From Pseudomonas sp. 14P_8.1_Bac3 (GTDB lineage Bacteria; Pseudomonadota; Gammaproteobacteria; Pseudomonadales; Pseudomonadaceae), in NCBI RefSeq assembly GCF_025466085.1, contig NZ_JANLOD010000049.1, positions 1-64,000 on the forward strand: a DNA stretch of 64,000 bases, read 5' to 3'. Numbering within the stretch: position 1 is the stretch's first letter; the number at the start of each line of letters is the position of its first letter. This document shows positions 18,082 to 25,700 of this stretch, piece by piece. The notes under the pieces are model-generated. The model made no database searches. It was not told the DNA's origin and saw only the letters and a program-made list of their open reading frames with translations. The translations under genes were made by a program, and so were the position numbers.

Positions 18082-18141
18082 TCCCACTTCGGCTCGCATC
18101 ACGACGACCCGGTGGTTTCAACATCAATTCTGAGGTGGGAT

Positions 18142-19458
18142 ATGGCTCGCATTAAAAGTACCAAAACGCATGCCTGGGTCATCACGATCCTGCTCGCGGT
18201 GTTCATGGTGATCAACTTCATGGACAAGGCGATTCTCGGCATCGTCGCAGGTCCCCTGATGGCCGACTTGGGACTTTCTCCCGCTGAGTTCGGCATGATC
18301 GCCAGTAGCTTCTTCCTTCTATTCTCGTTGTCGGCCATCGGTTTCGGCTTCGTCGCCGAGCGGGTGTCGTCGAAGAAATTATTGCTGGTATGTGCCGGCA
18401 TCTGGGGCGTGGCGCAGTTCCCGCTGGCGTTCGTGGCCTCGGTCCCGCTGCTGTACTTCTCGCGCATCCTGCTCGGCATGGGGGAGGGGCCGGCTTATCC
18501 GTTGGCGCTGCACAGTTGCTACAAGTGGTTCCCCAACGACAAGCGCAACTTGCCGTCCGCGGTGATCTTTCAGGGAGTCACGGCCGGACTGCTGATCTCC
18601 GGCCCGCTCCTGACGTTTGTCGTGGTGAAGTGGAGCTGGCATGCGGCGTTCATGGTGCTCGGTGTGGCCAGCCTCGTGTGGATGGCGCTGTGGGCTTACT
18701 TCGGGGCCGAAGGCAAGGTCACTGAGCAAGGTTCGGTGCAGGCCGATGCCGACGCTCCCCGCCTGCCTTATTGGGAGCTGATGACCGACAGAACCTTCCT
18801 GGCCAACATGCTGATGTACTGGACCAGCTATTGGATCTTCTCGGTGATGTTCACGTGGGTACCGTCCTATATGGGCAAGGTGATGCACTACGACCCGACT
18901 GACGCCGGCTGGATGTTCATGGTGTTCACCGCGTTCAACATCCCGATCGTCCTTGGCGGCTCCTGGGTATCCCAGCGCTTGCTGAAATCAGGGCTCGCCT
19001 CGAAGTATGCCCGGGGTTGGTTGACCTCCTTGCTGGTGCTGACTGGCGGTGCGCTGATCCTGCTCGCGGTCTTTGCTGTGCACAATCCACTGCTCAAGGT
19101 CATCCTGTTGGCGATTGGTTGCAACTTGCCGCAGATCACCTTCGTGCTGAGTTCGGCGATCGTTGCCGAGATCATGCCGGCCGGGCAGCGCTCCTCGATG
19201 ATGTCCATCAACAGCGCCTTGGCCACCACCGGCGGCCTGGTCGCGCCCGCACTGATGGGGGCTTTTATCCAGGGCGCCACCACACCTGCGCTGGGCTATG
19301 ACAAGGGCTTCGTGGTCGCAGGCGCGCTGTGCATTGTCACCAGCGTCATCGGCTTGTTGCTCATCAATCCCGAAGCGAGCAAGCGCCGGTTCGCCCGGCT
19401 TATCGAAACCCGCCGGGCCCGTTCAGAGACCCGTTCCCGGAGCATTCTGGCCAAGTGA
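18142..19458 (+). CDS. MFS transporter, anion:cation symporter (ACS) family
   Basis: The 438-residue protein has twelve predicted helices and the ACS-type N-terminus (VFMVINFMDKAILGIVAGPLM), the cytoplasmic loop FGFVAERVSSKK, and RILLGMGEGPAYPLALHSCYKWFPNDKR, typical of sugar-acid and aromatic-carboxylate symporters. ATG 18142 is preferred over 18112 because TGAGGTGG lies just upstream. It probably imports the acidic substrate of module A across the inner membrane. It is followed 157 bp later by the large FAD/Fe-S dehydrogenase on the same strand. Confidence 0.9.
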   Translation: MARIKSTKTHAWVITILLAVFMVINFMDKAILGIVAGPLMADLGLSPAEFGMIASSFFLLFSLSAIGFGFVAERVSSKKLLLVCAGIWGVAQFPLAFVASVPLLYFSRILLGMGEGPAYPLALHSCYKWFPNDKRNLPSAVIFQGVTAGLLISGPLLTFVVVKWSWHAAFMVLGVASLVWMALWAYFGAEGKVTEQGSVQADADAPRLPYWELMTDRTFLANMLMYWTSYWIFSVMFTWVPSYMGKVMHYDPTDAGWMFMVFTAFNIPIVLGGSWVSQRLLKSGLASKYARGWLTSLLVLTGGALILLAVFAVHNPLLKVILLAIGCNLPQITFVLSSAIVAEIMPAGQRSSMMSINSALATTGGLVAPALMGAFIQGATTPALGYDKGFVVAGALCIVTSVIGLLLINPEASKRRFARLIETRRARSETRSRSILAK

Positions 19459-19615
19459 TCGGACTGTCAGCGGTCGTGCATGGCGCCCGCTGACTCATCC
19501 CGCGTCTGCAACCCAAAGCACAGTCTGGCTGTTCTTTCTGGCTTCAGCCGTTTTGACTAGCCCCCGCGGCCTCGCGCACCCAACTGGCCGCCGGGGTGAT
19601 TGATGGAGACAAGCA

Positions 19616-22465
19616 ATGTTACCGGCGACTTTTACCACCGCTGTCGAGCGGCTGATCCCCCGTGATCGGCGTTTTGATGACCCGCTTTCGACGCTAGCGT
19701 TCGGCACCGATGCCAGCTTTTACCGGCTTATTCCCCAGTTGGTGCTGCGGGTCGAATCCGAGCAGGAAGTGATAGCGCTGCTCAAGCTGGCCAATGCCGA
19801 GCGCGTACCGGTGACCTTCCGCGCCGCCGGCACCAGCCTCTCCGGCCAGGCGATTTCCGACTCGGTACTGATCGTGCTGGGCGACCATTGGAACCGCCGC
19901 GATATCCGTGACAACGGCCAGCAGATCCGTGTGCAACCCGGCGTCATCGGCGCCCAGGCCAATGCTGCACTGGCCCCCTTTAAACGCAAGATCGGTCCTG
20001 ATCCTGCGTCGATCAACGCCGCCAAGATCGGAGGTATCGTTGCCAATAACTCCAGTGGTATGTGCTGCGGCACTGCCCAGAACACCTATCACACCCTCGC
20101 TGGCCTGCGACTGGTATTGGCCGACGGCACCGTGCTGGACAGCGAAAGCCCATCCAGCATCGCTGCCTTCCGCGCCAGCCATGGCGAGCTGTTGGAGCAG
20201 CTCGCCGAACTGGGTCGGCAGACCCGGGCGAATTTGCCCTTGGCCGGCAAGATTCGCCACAAGTATCGACTGAAAAACACCACGGGCTTCTCGATCAATG
20301 CCCTGATCGATTTCGAGGACCCGCTGGATATTCTCAATCACCTGATGGTGGGTTCCGAAGGGACACTGGGGTTCATCAGTGCGGTGACTTATGACACCGT
20401 GCCCGACCACCCGCACAAAGCCAGCGCGTTGATCGTCTTTCCCGACGTCGGCACCTGCTGCAAGGCCGTACCGGTGCTCAAACAACAGCCTGTCGCGGCG
20501 GTGGAGCTGCTTGATCGGCGCAGCCTGCGCTCGGTGGAGAACATGGCGGGTATGCCCGAATGGGTGCGTGAACTGTCTGTCGGCGCCTGTGCCCTGTTGA
20601 TCGAGTCGCGTGCCGCCACCGGTGCGCTGCTGCATGAGCAACTGGCGCAAGTCATGGCCGCCATCGCGCATTTTCCGGTGGAGAAACAAGTCGACTTCAG
20701 TGACGATCCGGTGGTCTACAACCAGCTGTGGCGGATCCGCAAGGACACCTTCCCGGCAGTCGGCGCGGTACGCCAGACGGGAACCACGGTGATCATCGAG
20801 GACGTGACCTTTCCCGTCGAACAGCTTGCCGAGGGTGTCAATCGACTGATCCAGCTATTCGACAAACATGGTTACGACGAAGCGATCATTTTCGGCCATG
20901 CCCTTGAAGGGAATCTGCATTTCGTCTTCACCCAGGGCTTCGATGACCCGCTCCAGGTGGCCCGTTACGAGGCCTTCATGGGCGACGTGACCCAACTGGT
21001 GGCGGTGGAATACGGCGGTGCGCTCAAGGCCGAGCACGGCACTGGGCGCAACATGGCGCCTTTCGTCGAGCTGGAGTGGGGTACTGAAGCCTACCAGCTG
21101 ATGTGGCAAATCAAGCGCCTGCTCGACCCTCGCGGCATCCTCAACCCCGACGTGGTGTTGTCCGAAGACCTGCGCATTCATCTGAAAAATTTCAAGCCGA
21201 TGCCGGCTGCCGATGACATCGTGGACACGTGCATCGAGTGTGGATTCTGCGAGCCGGTGTGCCCCTCCAACGGCCTGACGCTGACCCCGCGTCAGCGCAT
21301 CGTCATCTGGCGCGACATCCAGGCGCGCAAGCGTGCCGGCATCGATACTGCTGAATTGGAGCGCGCCTACCAGCGCCACGGCCTGGATACCTGCGCGGCC
21401 ACCGGGCTGTGCGCCCAGCGCTGCCCGGTGGGCATCAACACCGGTGACCTGGTGCGAAAACTGCGTGGCACCCAGGCCCACAGCCCCCGTGCGGCCAACT
21501 GGCTGGCCGGGCATTTCGCCGCGGCGGTGCAGGGCGCCCGTTTCACCTTGTACGTGGCCAGCACGGCGCACCGGATGCTGGGCACTCCATTGTTCGCCAG
21601 GACCACCGCGACCCTGACCAGGGTCAGCCAGGGCAAATTGCCCCAGTGGACGCCGGCGATGCCGCAGCCTGTGCAGCGTCTGCAACTCCCCAAACCTGCC
21701 ACTGCGGATGAACGCCCACGGGTGGTGTATCTGGCGGCCTGTGTGTCTCGCGTCATGGGCCCGGCAGCCAGCGATCAGGAGCAGCAACCGCTGTTCGACA
21801 AGACCTGTGCGCTGCTGGAAAAAGCCGGCTACCAGGTGGTTTTTCCGGGCAACCTGGACGCGCTCTGCTGCGGTCAGCCTTTTGCCTCCAAGGGCTACGC
21901 CGAACAGGCCGAGCACAAACGCCAGGAAGCTCTCGACGCCTTGCTCAAGGCCAGCCGCGGCGGGCTCGACCCGATCTACTGCGACACTAGCCCCTGCACC
22001 TTGCGGCTGATGCAGGATCTGGCGGATCAACGCCTAGAGATCCATGACCCGGTGCGCTTCATTCGCACCTATCTGCTCGACCGTCTGGAGTTCGAGCCCC
22101 AGGACGCACCGATCGCCGTGCATGTCACCTGCAGCACCCAGCACCTCGGCGAGGCGCAAGCGCTGATCGACATCGTCCGGCGTTGTGCCAAGCAGGTAGT
22201 CATACCCGAGGGCATCCATTGCTGCGGCTTCGCCGGCGACAAGGGCTTCACCACCCCCGAACTGAACAGTCACGCGTTGCGCAGCCTAAAGGATGCCGTG
22301 CGGTTCTGTGAAGAAGGCATCTCCACCAGTCGTACGTGTGAAATCGGCTTGTCCCAACATAGTGGGATCGACTACCACGGGCTGGTTTACCTGGTGGACA
22401 GAGTCACCCGCCGCAAGCCTACCTTTCAACCGGCGTCATCACTGCTTGCAGTGCAGCATTCTTGA
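19616..22465 (+). CDS. Large FAD/Fe-S D-2-hydroxyacid dehydrogenase (GlcD-GlcF fusion type)
   Basis: The 949-residue protein fuses several domains. These are an FAD-binding PCMH domain (VTFRAAGTSLSGQA, KIGGIVANNSSGMCCG), an FAD-oxidase C-terminal domain ending HGTGRNMAPFVELEWG, and a dicluster 4Fe-4S domain (CIECGFCEPVCPS and CAATGLCAQRCPVG, near residues 539-610). Two cysteine-rich CCG domains follow (LDALCCGQPFASKGY and GIHCCGFAGDKGF). The architecture matches the YdiJ/Dld class that oxidises D-lactate or related 2-hydroxyacids and passes electrons to the respiratory chain. ATG 19616 follows TGGAGAC. Its substrate in module A is unknown; a D-2-hydroxyacid intermediate would fit. Confidence 0.9.
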   Translation: MLPATFTTAVERLIPRDRRFDDPLSTLAFGTDASFYRLIPQLVLRVESEQEVIALLKLANAERVPVTFRAAGTSLSGQAISDSVLIVLGDHWNRRDIRDNGQQIRVQPGVIGAQANAALAPFKRKIGPDPASINAAKIGGIVANNSSGMCCGTAQNTYHTLAGLRLVLADGTVLDSESPSSIAAFRASHGELLEQLAELGRQTRANLPLAGKIRHKYRLKNTTGFSINALIDFEDPLDILNHLMVGSEGTLGFISAVTYDTVPDHPHKASALIVFPDVGTCCKAVPVLKQQPVAAVELLDRRSLRSVENMAGMPEWVRELSVGACALLIESRAATGALLHEQLAQVMAAIAHFPVEKQVDFSDDPVVYNQLWRIRKDTFPAVGAVRQTGTTVIIEDVTFPVEQLAEGVNRLIQLFDKHGYDEAIIFGHALEGNLHFVFTQGFDDPLQVARYEAFMGDVTQLVAVEYGGALKAEHGTGRNMAPFVELEWGTEAYQLMWQIKRLLDPRGILNPDVVLSEDLRIHLKNFKPMPAADDIVDTCIECGFCEPVCPSNGLTLTPRQRIVIWRDIQARKRAGIDTAELERAYQRHGLDTCAATGLCAQRCPVGINTGDLVRKLRGTQAHSPRAANWLAGHFAAAVQGARFTLYVASTAHRMLGTPLFARTTATLTRVSQGKLPQWTPAMPQPVQRLQLPKPATADERPRVVYLAACVSRVMGPAASDQEQQPLFDKTCALLEKAGYQVVFPGNLDALCCGQPFASKGYAEQAEHKRQEALDALLKASRGGLDPIYCDTSPCTLRLMQDLADQRLEIHDPVRFIRTYLLDRLEFEPQDAPIAVHVTCSTQHLGEAQALIDIVRRCAKQVVIPEGIHCCGFAGDKGFTTPELNSHALRSLKDAVRFCEEGISTSRTCEIGLSQHSGIDYHGLVYLVDRVTRRKPTFQPASSLLAVQHS

Positions 22466-22915
22466 GGGGGCCGACGCGAGTCTCATAGGAGAAACTCGAA
22501 GTAATATCCTCATATGTCGATGCCGACGGTGGTTCCCCCTGATCGTTCCTCCTTAGATAAACGAATTTCGCTCAGCAGGTGCTATTTTCTCGCGTTATCC
22601 TCTGCTATGCGGCGTTTGGGAGACCACTACGTTTGTTGCATGGGGTCATTGAACCAAGTGAGAGATCTGCTGATCTGCAGCGCTTCGAAGGGCCGCTTTC
22701 GGGCAACGAGTTTGGCATGGCCAACGACTGGAATTGGCCGATTCTATTGAAAAAGTCGGCTTCGGTTTCCAGGGCAGAAAAGTACGCGTCGTAGATTGAA
22801 AACCTTACTTTCGGCAGAGGCCTCCTAGCTCAGATTTCACGTAGCAGCGCGCATACAAGGCGTTTTCACGAGTCAACACGCGGATGGTTCGGCAAACCGA
22901 CTTTTTCAACACAAT
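22466..22915. other. Intergenic debris, no gene seen
   Basis: No coding frame here looks real. The right half holds an inverted-repeat element (22732-22924). The stretch ends where the integrase-remnant homology of site 2 begins. Confidence 0.55.
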
Positions 22916-22924
22916 CGGCCGATT
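22732..22924. repeat. Element bounded by 28-bp inverted repeats (MITE-like)
   Basis: Bases 22732-22759 and 22897-22924 are inverted copies with 25 of 28 positions matching; the inner ends read TTGAAAAAGTCGG and CCGACTTTTTCAA. About 137 bp of non-coding sequence lies between. The size and ends fit a small non-autonomous transposable element or the remains of an insertion sequence. No transposase is present. Confidence 0.6.
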
Positions 22925-23097
22925 TCTGCCGGTCATGAAGCCGAAATCAAGCTGAAGAACGTGCTCGGCGATGAGCGCTCACAAAAGACACCGACTTAAG
23001 AGGGCGATGAAGAAGTATTCGCGGTATAGGCGGGAAAAGACATCGCCGATCCGGCCGGCATCATTGGCGGTCAGCGACTCGAGTTCTTTGATGGGAT
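22916..23097 (-). pseudogene. Integrase remnant (copy 2), ends fused by internal deletion
   Basis: The segment keeps the 3' tail of the integrase and its flank (22916 to about 23058, nearly identical to 52120-52260). It is joined directly to the 5' codons that read IKELESLTANDAG in copy 1 (about 23058-23097). Roughly 1.3 kb of the gene is missing. The joint falls in a sequence ATCCGGCCGG. ATTCGGCCGG occurs both near the 3' end (copy 3) and near the 5' end (copy 1), so deletion between short direct repeats explains it. Confidence 0.82.
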
Positions 23098-23167
23098 CTC
23101 AAGTAAATACTGGCTTGGAAAAATCCAGAGCAAAATTTTGCAAGCTTTCAAGAAATATGAAAAAGAA

Positions 23168-23213
23168 GATGGGGTGCTAGGGATCGAGTGTTCGAGTCAC
23201 TCCGTCCCGACCA
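23168..23213 (+). repeat. Attachment-site copy 2: 3' part of tRNA-Pro(GGG)
   Basis: This 46-bp segment matches site 1 except for two transitions (GGATCGAG for GGGTCGAG, TTCGAGT for TTCGAAT). The T-stem pairing and CCA end are kept. There is no 5' tRNA half. It marks the border between modules A and B. Confidence 0.87.
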
Positions 23214-23221
23214 TATAATTG

Positions 23222-23256
23222 AAAGGGTTGCGAGATTTTATCTCGCGACCCTTTTT
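23222..23256 (+). terminator. Terminator hairpin following attachment site 2
   Basis: AAAGGGTTGCGAGA and TCTCGCGACCCTTT with a TTTTA loop and T-run, equivalent to the hairpins after sites 1 and 3. Confidence 0.87.
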
Positions 23257-23308
23257 TATTTTCGATCGTTCTTACCCCTACAAAATCACCGGCTCTGGGT
23301 GGAAGGCA

Positions 23309-23431
23309 TTTCAATTGCCGCTGAGCCATAGCCAATTGGCGATCAAACTTGGCGTACGCGCAGAAAACATCAGCCGTCCGCTGGCCGACTGGCATCGCCA
23401 AGGGGTCATTGCTGGCCAGCGCGGGCAGTGA
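23309..23431 (+). pseudogene. C-terminal helix-turn-helix fragment of a Crp/Fnr-type regulator
   Basis: The frame reads FQLPLSHSQLAIKLGVRAEN followed by ISRPLADWHRQGVIAGQRGQ and a stop. This is the pattern of the Crp/Fnr DNA-binding domain (LPLSRQELA..LGVRPETLSR.L..W...GLI). The cyclic-nucleotide-type domain and any start are missing. It begins right after the attachment-site flank, so it looks like a gene cut off at the module border. Confidence 0.6.
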
Positions 23432-23543
23432 AGTTCCTCGACCGCGATGCACTTCGCGGTTTGAGTGGGGGGCCTGACCGGGTGTGCTGGAGGACGGCAA
23501 GAATCAGACGCTTCGACTGCCCGTCGAACTGACCTCCCGATCC

Positions 23544-24488
23544 TTAAGGCAAGGCCAATGCGTGCCGTATTTCCAAGTCGTGCTGGTGATCGCGTGCCCA
23601 TTCGCGCAGGGCTTGAATAAACGCATTACTCAAAGGGGAAGTCTGGCTGTCGGCACGGGAAGCGATGCCCAATGGGCGCAAGGGATATCGATTGTGCACT
23701 GCAAGGCGACTGAAGCGCCCGGACCGAACCAGTGAGAGCGCGACCGGACTTGGGATCAGGCTCAGAAAATCGGTCCGCTCAAGCACCTCGCTGAGCAAAC
23801 TCAGGGAGGCTGTTTCCATGGCAATGGCGCCGCGCATCACACCCAGCGAGACCATTGCCGCATCGACATCACAGCGAAGAGGGTCGGGTTCCAGGCACGC
23901 GACCCATCGATAGTGACGCAACTCGGCAGGTGTCACAGCGTCGGCGTGTGCCAGCGGATGATCGATGCGAGCGATCACCTCCAGATTGTTCTCCAAAAGA
24001 GGCTCAAAACGCAGCCCGTGCTCGGGCGGCAGCATCTGGGTACCGCCAATCACCAGATCGAGCTGACCGCTGTCGAGTTTCTCCAGCAGTTGCAAGGTCG
24101 AGCCCGGTGTTACGCGGATCGAGGCTTTTGGCCGGTTTATGAGAAAGCGGCTGACCGGCTCGGCAATCAGACTGTTGGCCATCGAGAACGACGCCCCCAG
24201 ACGCAGTTCACCGACATCCCCCTGGCGTAGAGACGTGCCGGCCGTGGAAGCCTGTTGGCTCAGTTCATACAGCTTGCGCCCGTAGGAGGCCAGTGCCTTG
24301 CCCTCGTCCGTGGGGTGGGCGCCGTGCTTGCCGCGCACCAGCAACTGCACGCCCAGTCGTGATTCGAGTAAGCGGATGTTGCGACTCAGTCCGGGCTGGG
24401 TCAGGCCCAGCCGCCCGGCAGCGGAATGAAAGGAACCCAGCTCGACGATGACATGAAGCTGGATAAGGTGACGGGGGTCGATGATCAC
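23544..24488 (-). CDS. LysR-type transcriptional regulator
   Basis: The 314-residue protein has the LysR winged helix (LGSFHSAAGRLGLTQPGLSR, then NIRLLESRLGVQLLVR) and a periplasmic-binding-type effector domain. I choose GTG 24488 (reads IIDPRHLIQLHVIVE after the start), which aligns with usual LysR N-termini. The longer frame to 24524 begins with TTG. It is divergent from the extradiol dioxygenase operon with about 220 bp between starts, the standard arrangement for a LysR activator of an aromatic meta-cleavage operon. The inducer is unknown. Confidence 0.88.
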   Translation of the reverse strand: MIIDPRHLIQLHVIVELGSFHSAAGRLGLTQPGLSRNIRLLESRLGVQLLVRGKHGAHPTDEGKALASYGRKLYELSQQASTAGTSLRQGDVGELRLGASFSMANSLIAEPVSRFLINRPKASIRVTPGSTLQLLEKLDSGQLDLVIGGTQMLPPEHGLRFEPLLENNLEVIARIDHPLAHADAVTPAELRHYRWVACLEPDPLRCDVDAAMVSLGVMRGAIAMETASLSLLSEVLERTDFLSLIPSPVALSLVRSGRFSRLAVHNRYPLRPLGIASRADSQTSPLSNAFIQALREWARDHQHDLEIRHALALP

Positions 24489-24709
24489 AGCGCTTGCCCT
24501 GAAGGTTTGGCCGGATACTAGCAATCCGCTCAGCGCCCGTGAAGGAACGATCTGCGCCGTGCAGTCGTCGCCTCTGGTTCGATGCCAAAAGTTATCGATG
24601 TGACGTGCGCGTGCATTCTTTTGATTAGACCCTGTTTATCGGCGCCCTTACCGTGATGCGACATCGTTTCCCGACGATCAATCACCACAAGAAAAAGGAC
24701 AGGGTCGCC

Positions 24710-25636
24710 ATGACGATTCGTAATATTCAGCATTTCTCCATGAGTGTTCCGGACCTGGAAATTGCCCGGGTTTTCTATGAAGACTTTGGCCTCGACACGT
24801 TCTATCGGGATGGCACCCTGGTGTGCCGCTGTTTCGGTCGCGACCAGGATCAGATCATCCTGACCCAGGGCCCGCGCAAGCGGCTGACCTATGTAAGCTT
24901 TGGTACCGATAGCGAGTCGCTGGCGGGCATCACCCAGCGTCTGGAACAGGCCGGGATCGAGCTGCTCGAACCACCGGCCAACGTCCCACCCCAAGGCATC
25001 TGGCTCCGGGATTTCGACGGCATGCTGACCAACATCAAGTGCGCCGAAGAAGCGCCTTGGGACACGGCCCCACGCGTGACCTACAACACCCTGGACAATC
25101 GAACAGCGCGTAGCGGACGCAGCGAGTTGCTCGACGAAAAACCAACCAAGCCGAGGCGAATGGGCCACGTGGTGCTGTTCTCCACCGACCCTAATCGCAA
25201 GGTTGAGTTTTACAACGAGATGTTCGGTATGCGCCTTTCGGATCGGGTTGCTTCCTTCCTGAATTTTCTTCACTCGTCCACCGGCAGCGATCACCACATC
25301 GTCGCCTTTGGCAAATCCAATACCTACGGCTTGCACCATGTCGGTTTCGATGTCGGCACCACCGATGAAGTCGGCGCGGGGGCGCGGCAGATGGTCAACA
25401 AGGGTTATATCCCTGGCTGGGGCCCTGGGCGTCACTTCGTCGGCTCCAATACCTTTGCGTACATCCGCGATCCATGGAACAGCATGCACGAGTACTTCGC
25501 CGACATGGACTACATCGGGCCGCAGGCGAACTGGGAACCGCAGGATTGGCTGGAAGTCGGCACGCGCAGCATTTGGGGTGAATCCGAGCCGCTGGATTTC
25601 CCGAAAAACTTCGAAACACCAGAACTCGATCGCTGA
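24710..25636 (+). CDS. Type I extradiol dioxygenase (catechol 2,3-dioxygenase family)
   Basis: The 308-residue vicinal-oxygen-chelate protein has two beta-alpha-beta modules. The iron ligands are His153 (GHVVLFS), His209 or 210 (GLHHVGFDV) and Glu261 (HEYFADMDYI). The family's DHH motif is at 194-196. It cleaves a catechol next to the hydroxyl pair to a yellow meta-product. ATG 24710 aligns with family starts (MTIRNIQHFSMSVPDLE); the frame from 24653 adds 19 residues with no family match. It is the first gene of an operon with an aldehyde dehydrogenase and a hydrolase that can process the product. Confidence 0.9.
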   Translation: MTIRNIQHFSMSVPDLEIARVFYEDFGLDTFYRDGTLVCRCFGRDQDQIILTQGPRKRLTYVSFGTDSESLAGITQRLEQAGIELLEPPANVPPQGIWLRDFDGMLTNIKCAEEAPWDTAPRVTYNTLDNRTARSGRSELLDEKPTKPRRMGHVVLFSTDPNRKVEFYNEMFGMRLSDRVASFLNFLHSSTGSDHHIVAFGKSNTYGLHHVGFDVGTTDEVGAGARQMVNKGYIPGWGPGRHFVGSNTFAYIRDPWNSMHEYFADMDYIGPQANWEPQDWLEVGTRSIWGESEPLDFPKNFETPELDR

Positions 25637-25661
25637 TCGATGCCCCGATCATTTTTGAGAC

Positions 25662-25677
25662 CGGGGCTGCGGCCCCG
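25662..25677 (+). other. Short GC hairpin between dioxygenase and aldehyde dehydrogenase
   Basis: CGGGGC and GCCCCG flank TGCG, followed by CTTTCTCT. It is a weak attenuator or stability element inside the operon. Confidence 0.4.
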
Positions 25678-25700
25678 CTTTCTCTGTACAGGAAATGAAC

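Larger units (their letters stand above)
17632..18141. other. Long leader region before the MFS gene
   Basis: This 510-bp gap contains a GntR-type palindrome (17873-17894) and a short possible leader frame (17965-18081). No other gene is seen. The 248 bp between operator and MFS start is unusually long and leaves room for a 5' untranslated control region. Confidence 0.55.

Noticed and set aside
22514..22794. Two short overlapping plus-strand frames (78 and 71 codons)
   Set aside because: They run into the inverted-repeat element, match no family and have no ribosome site.
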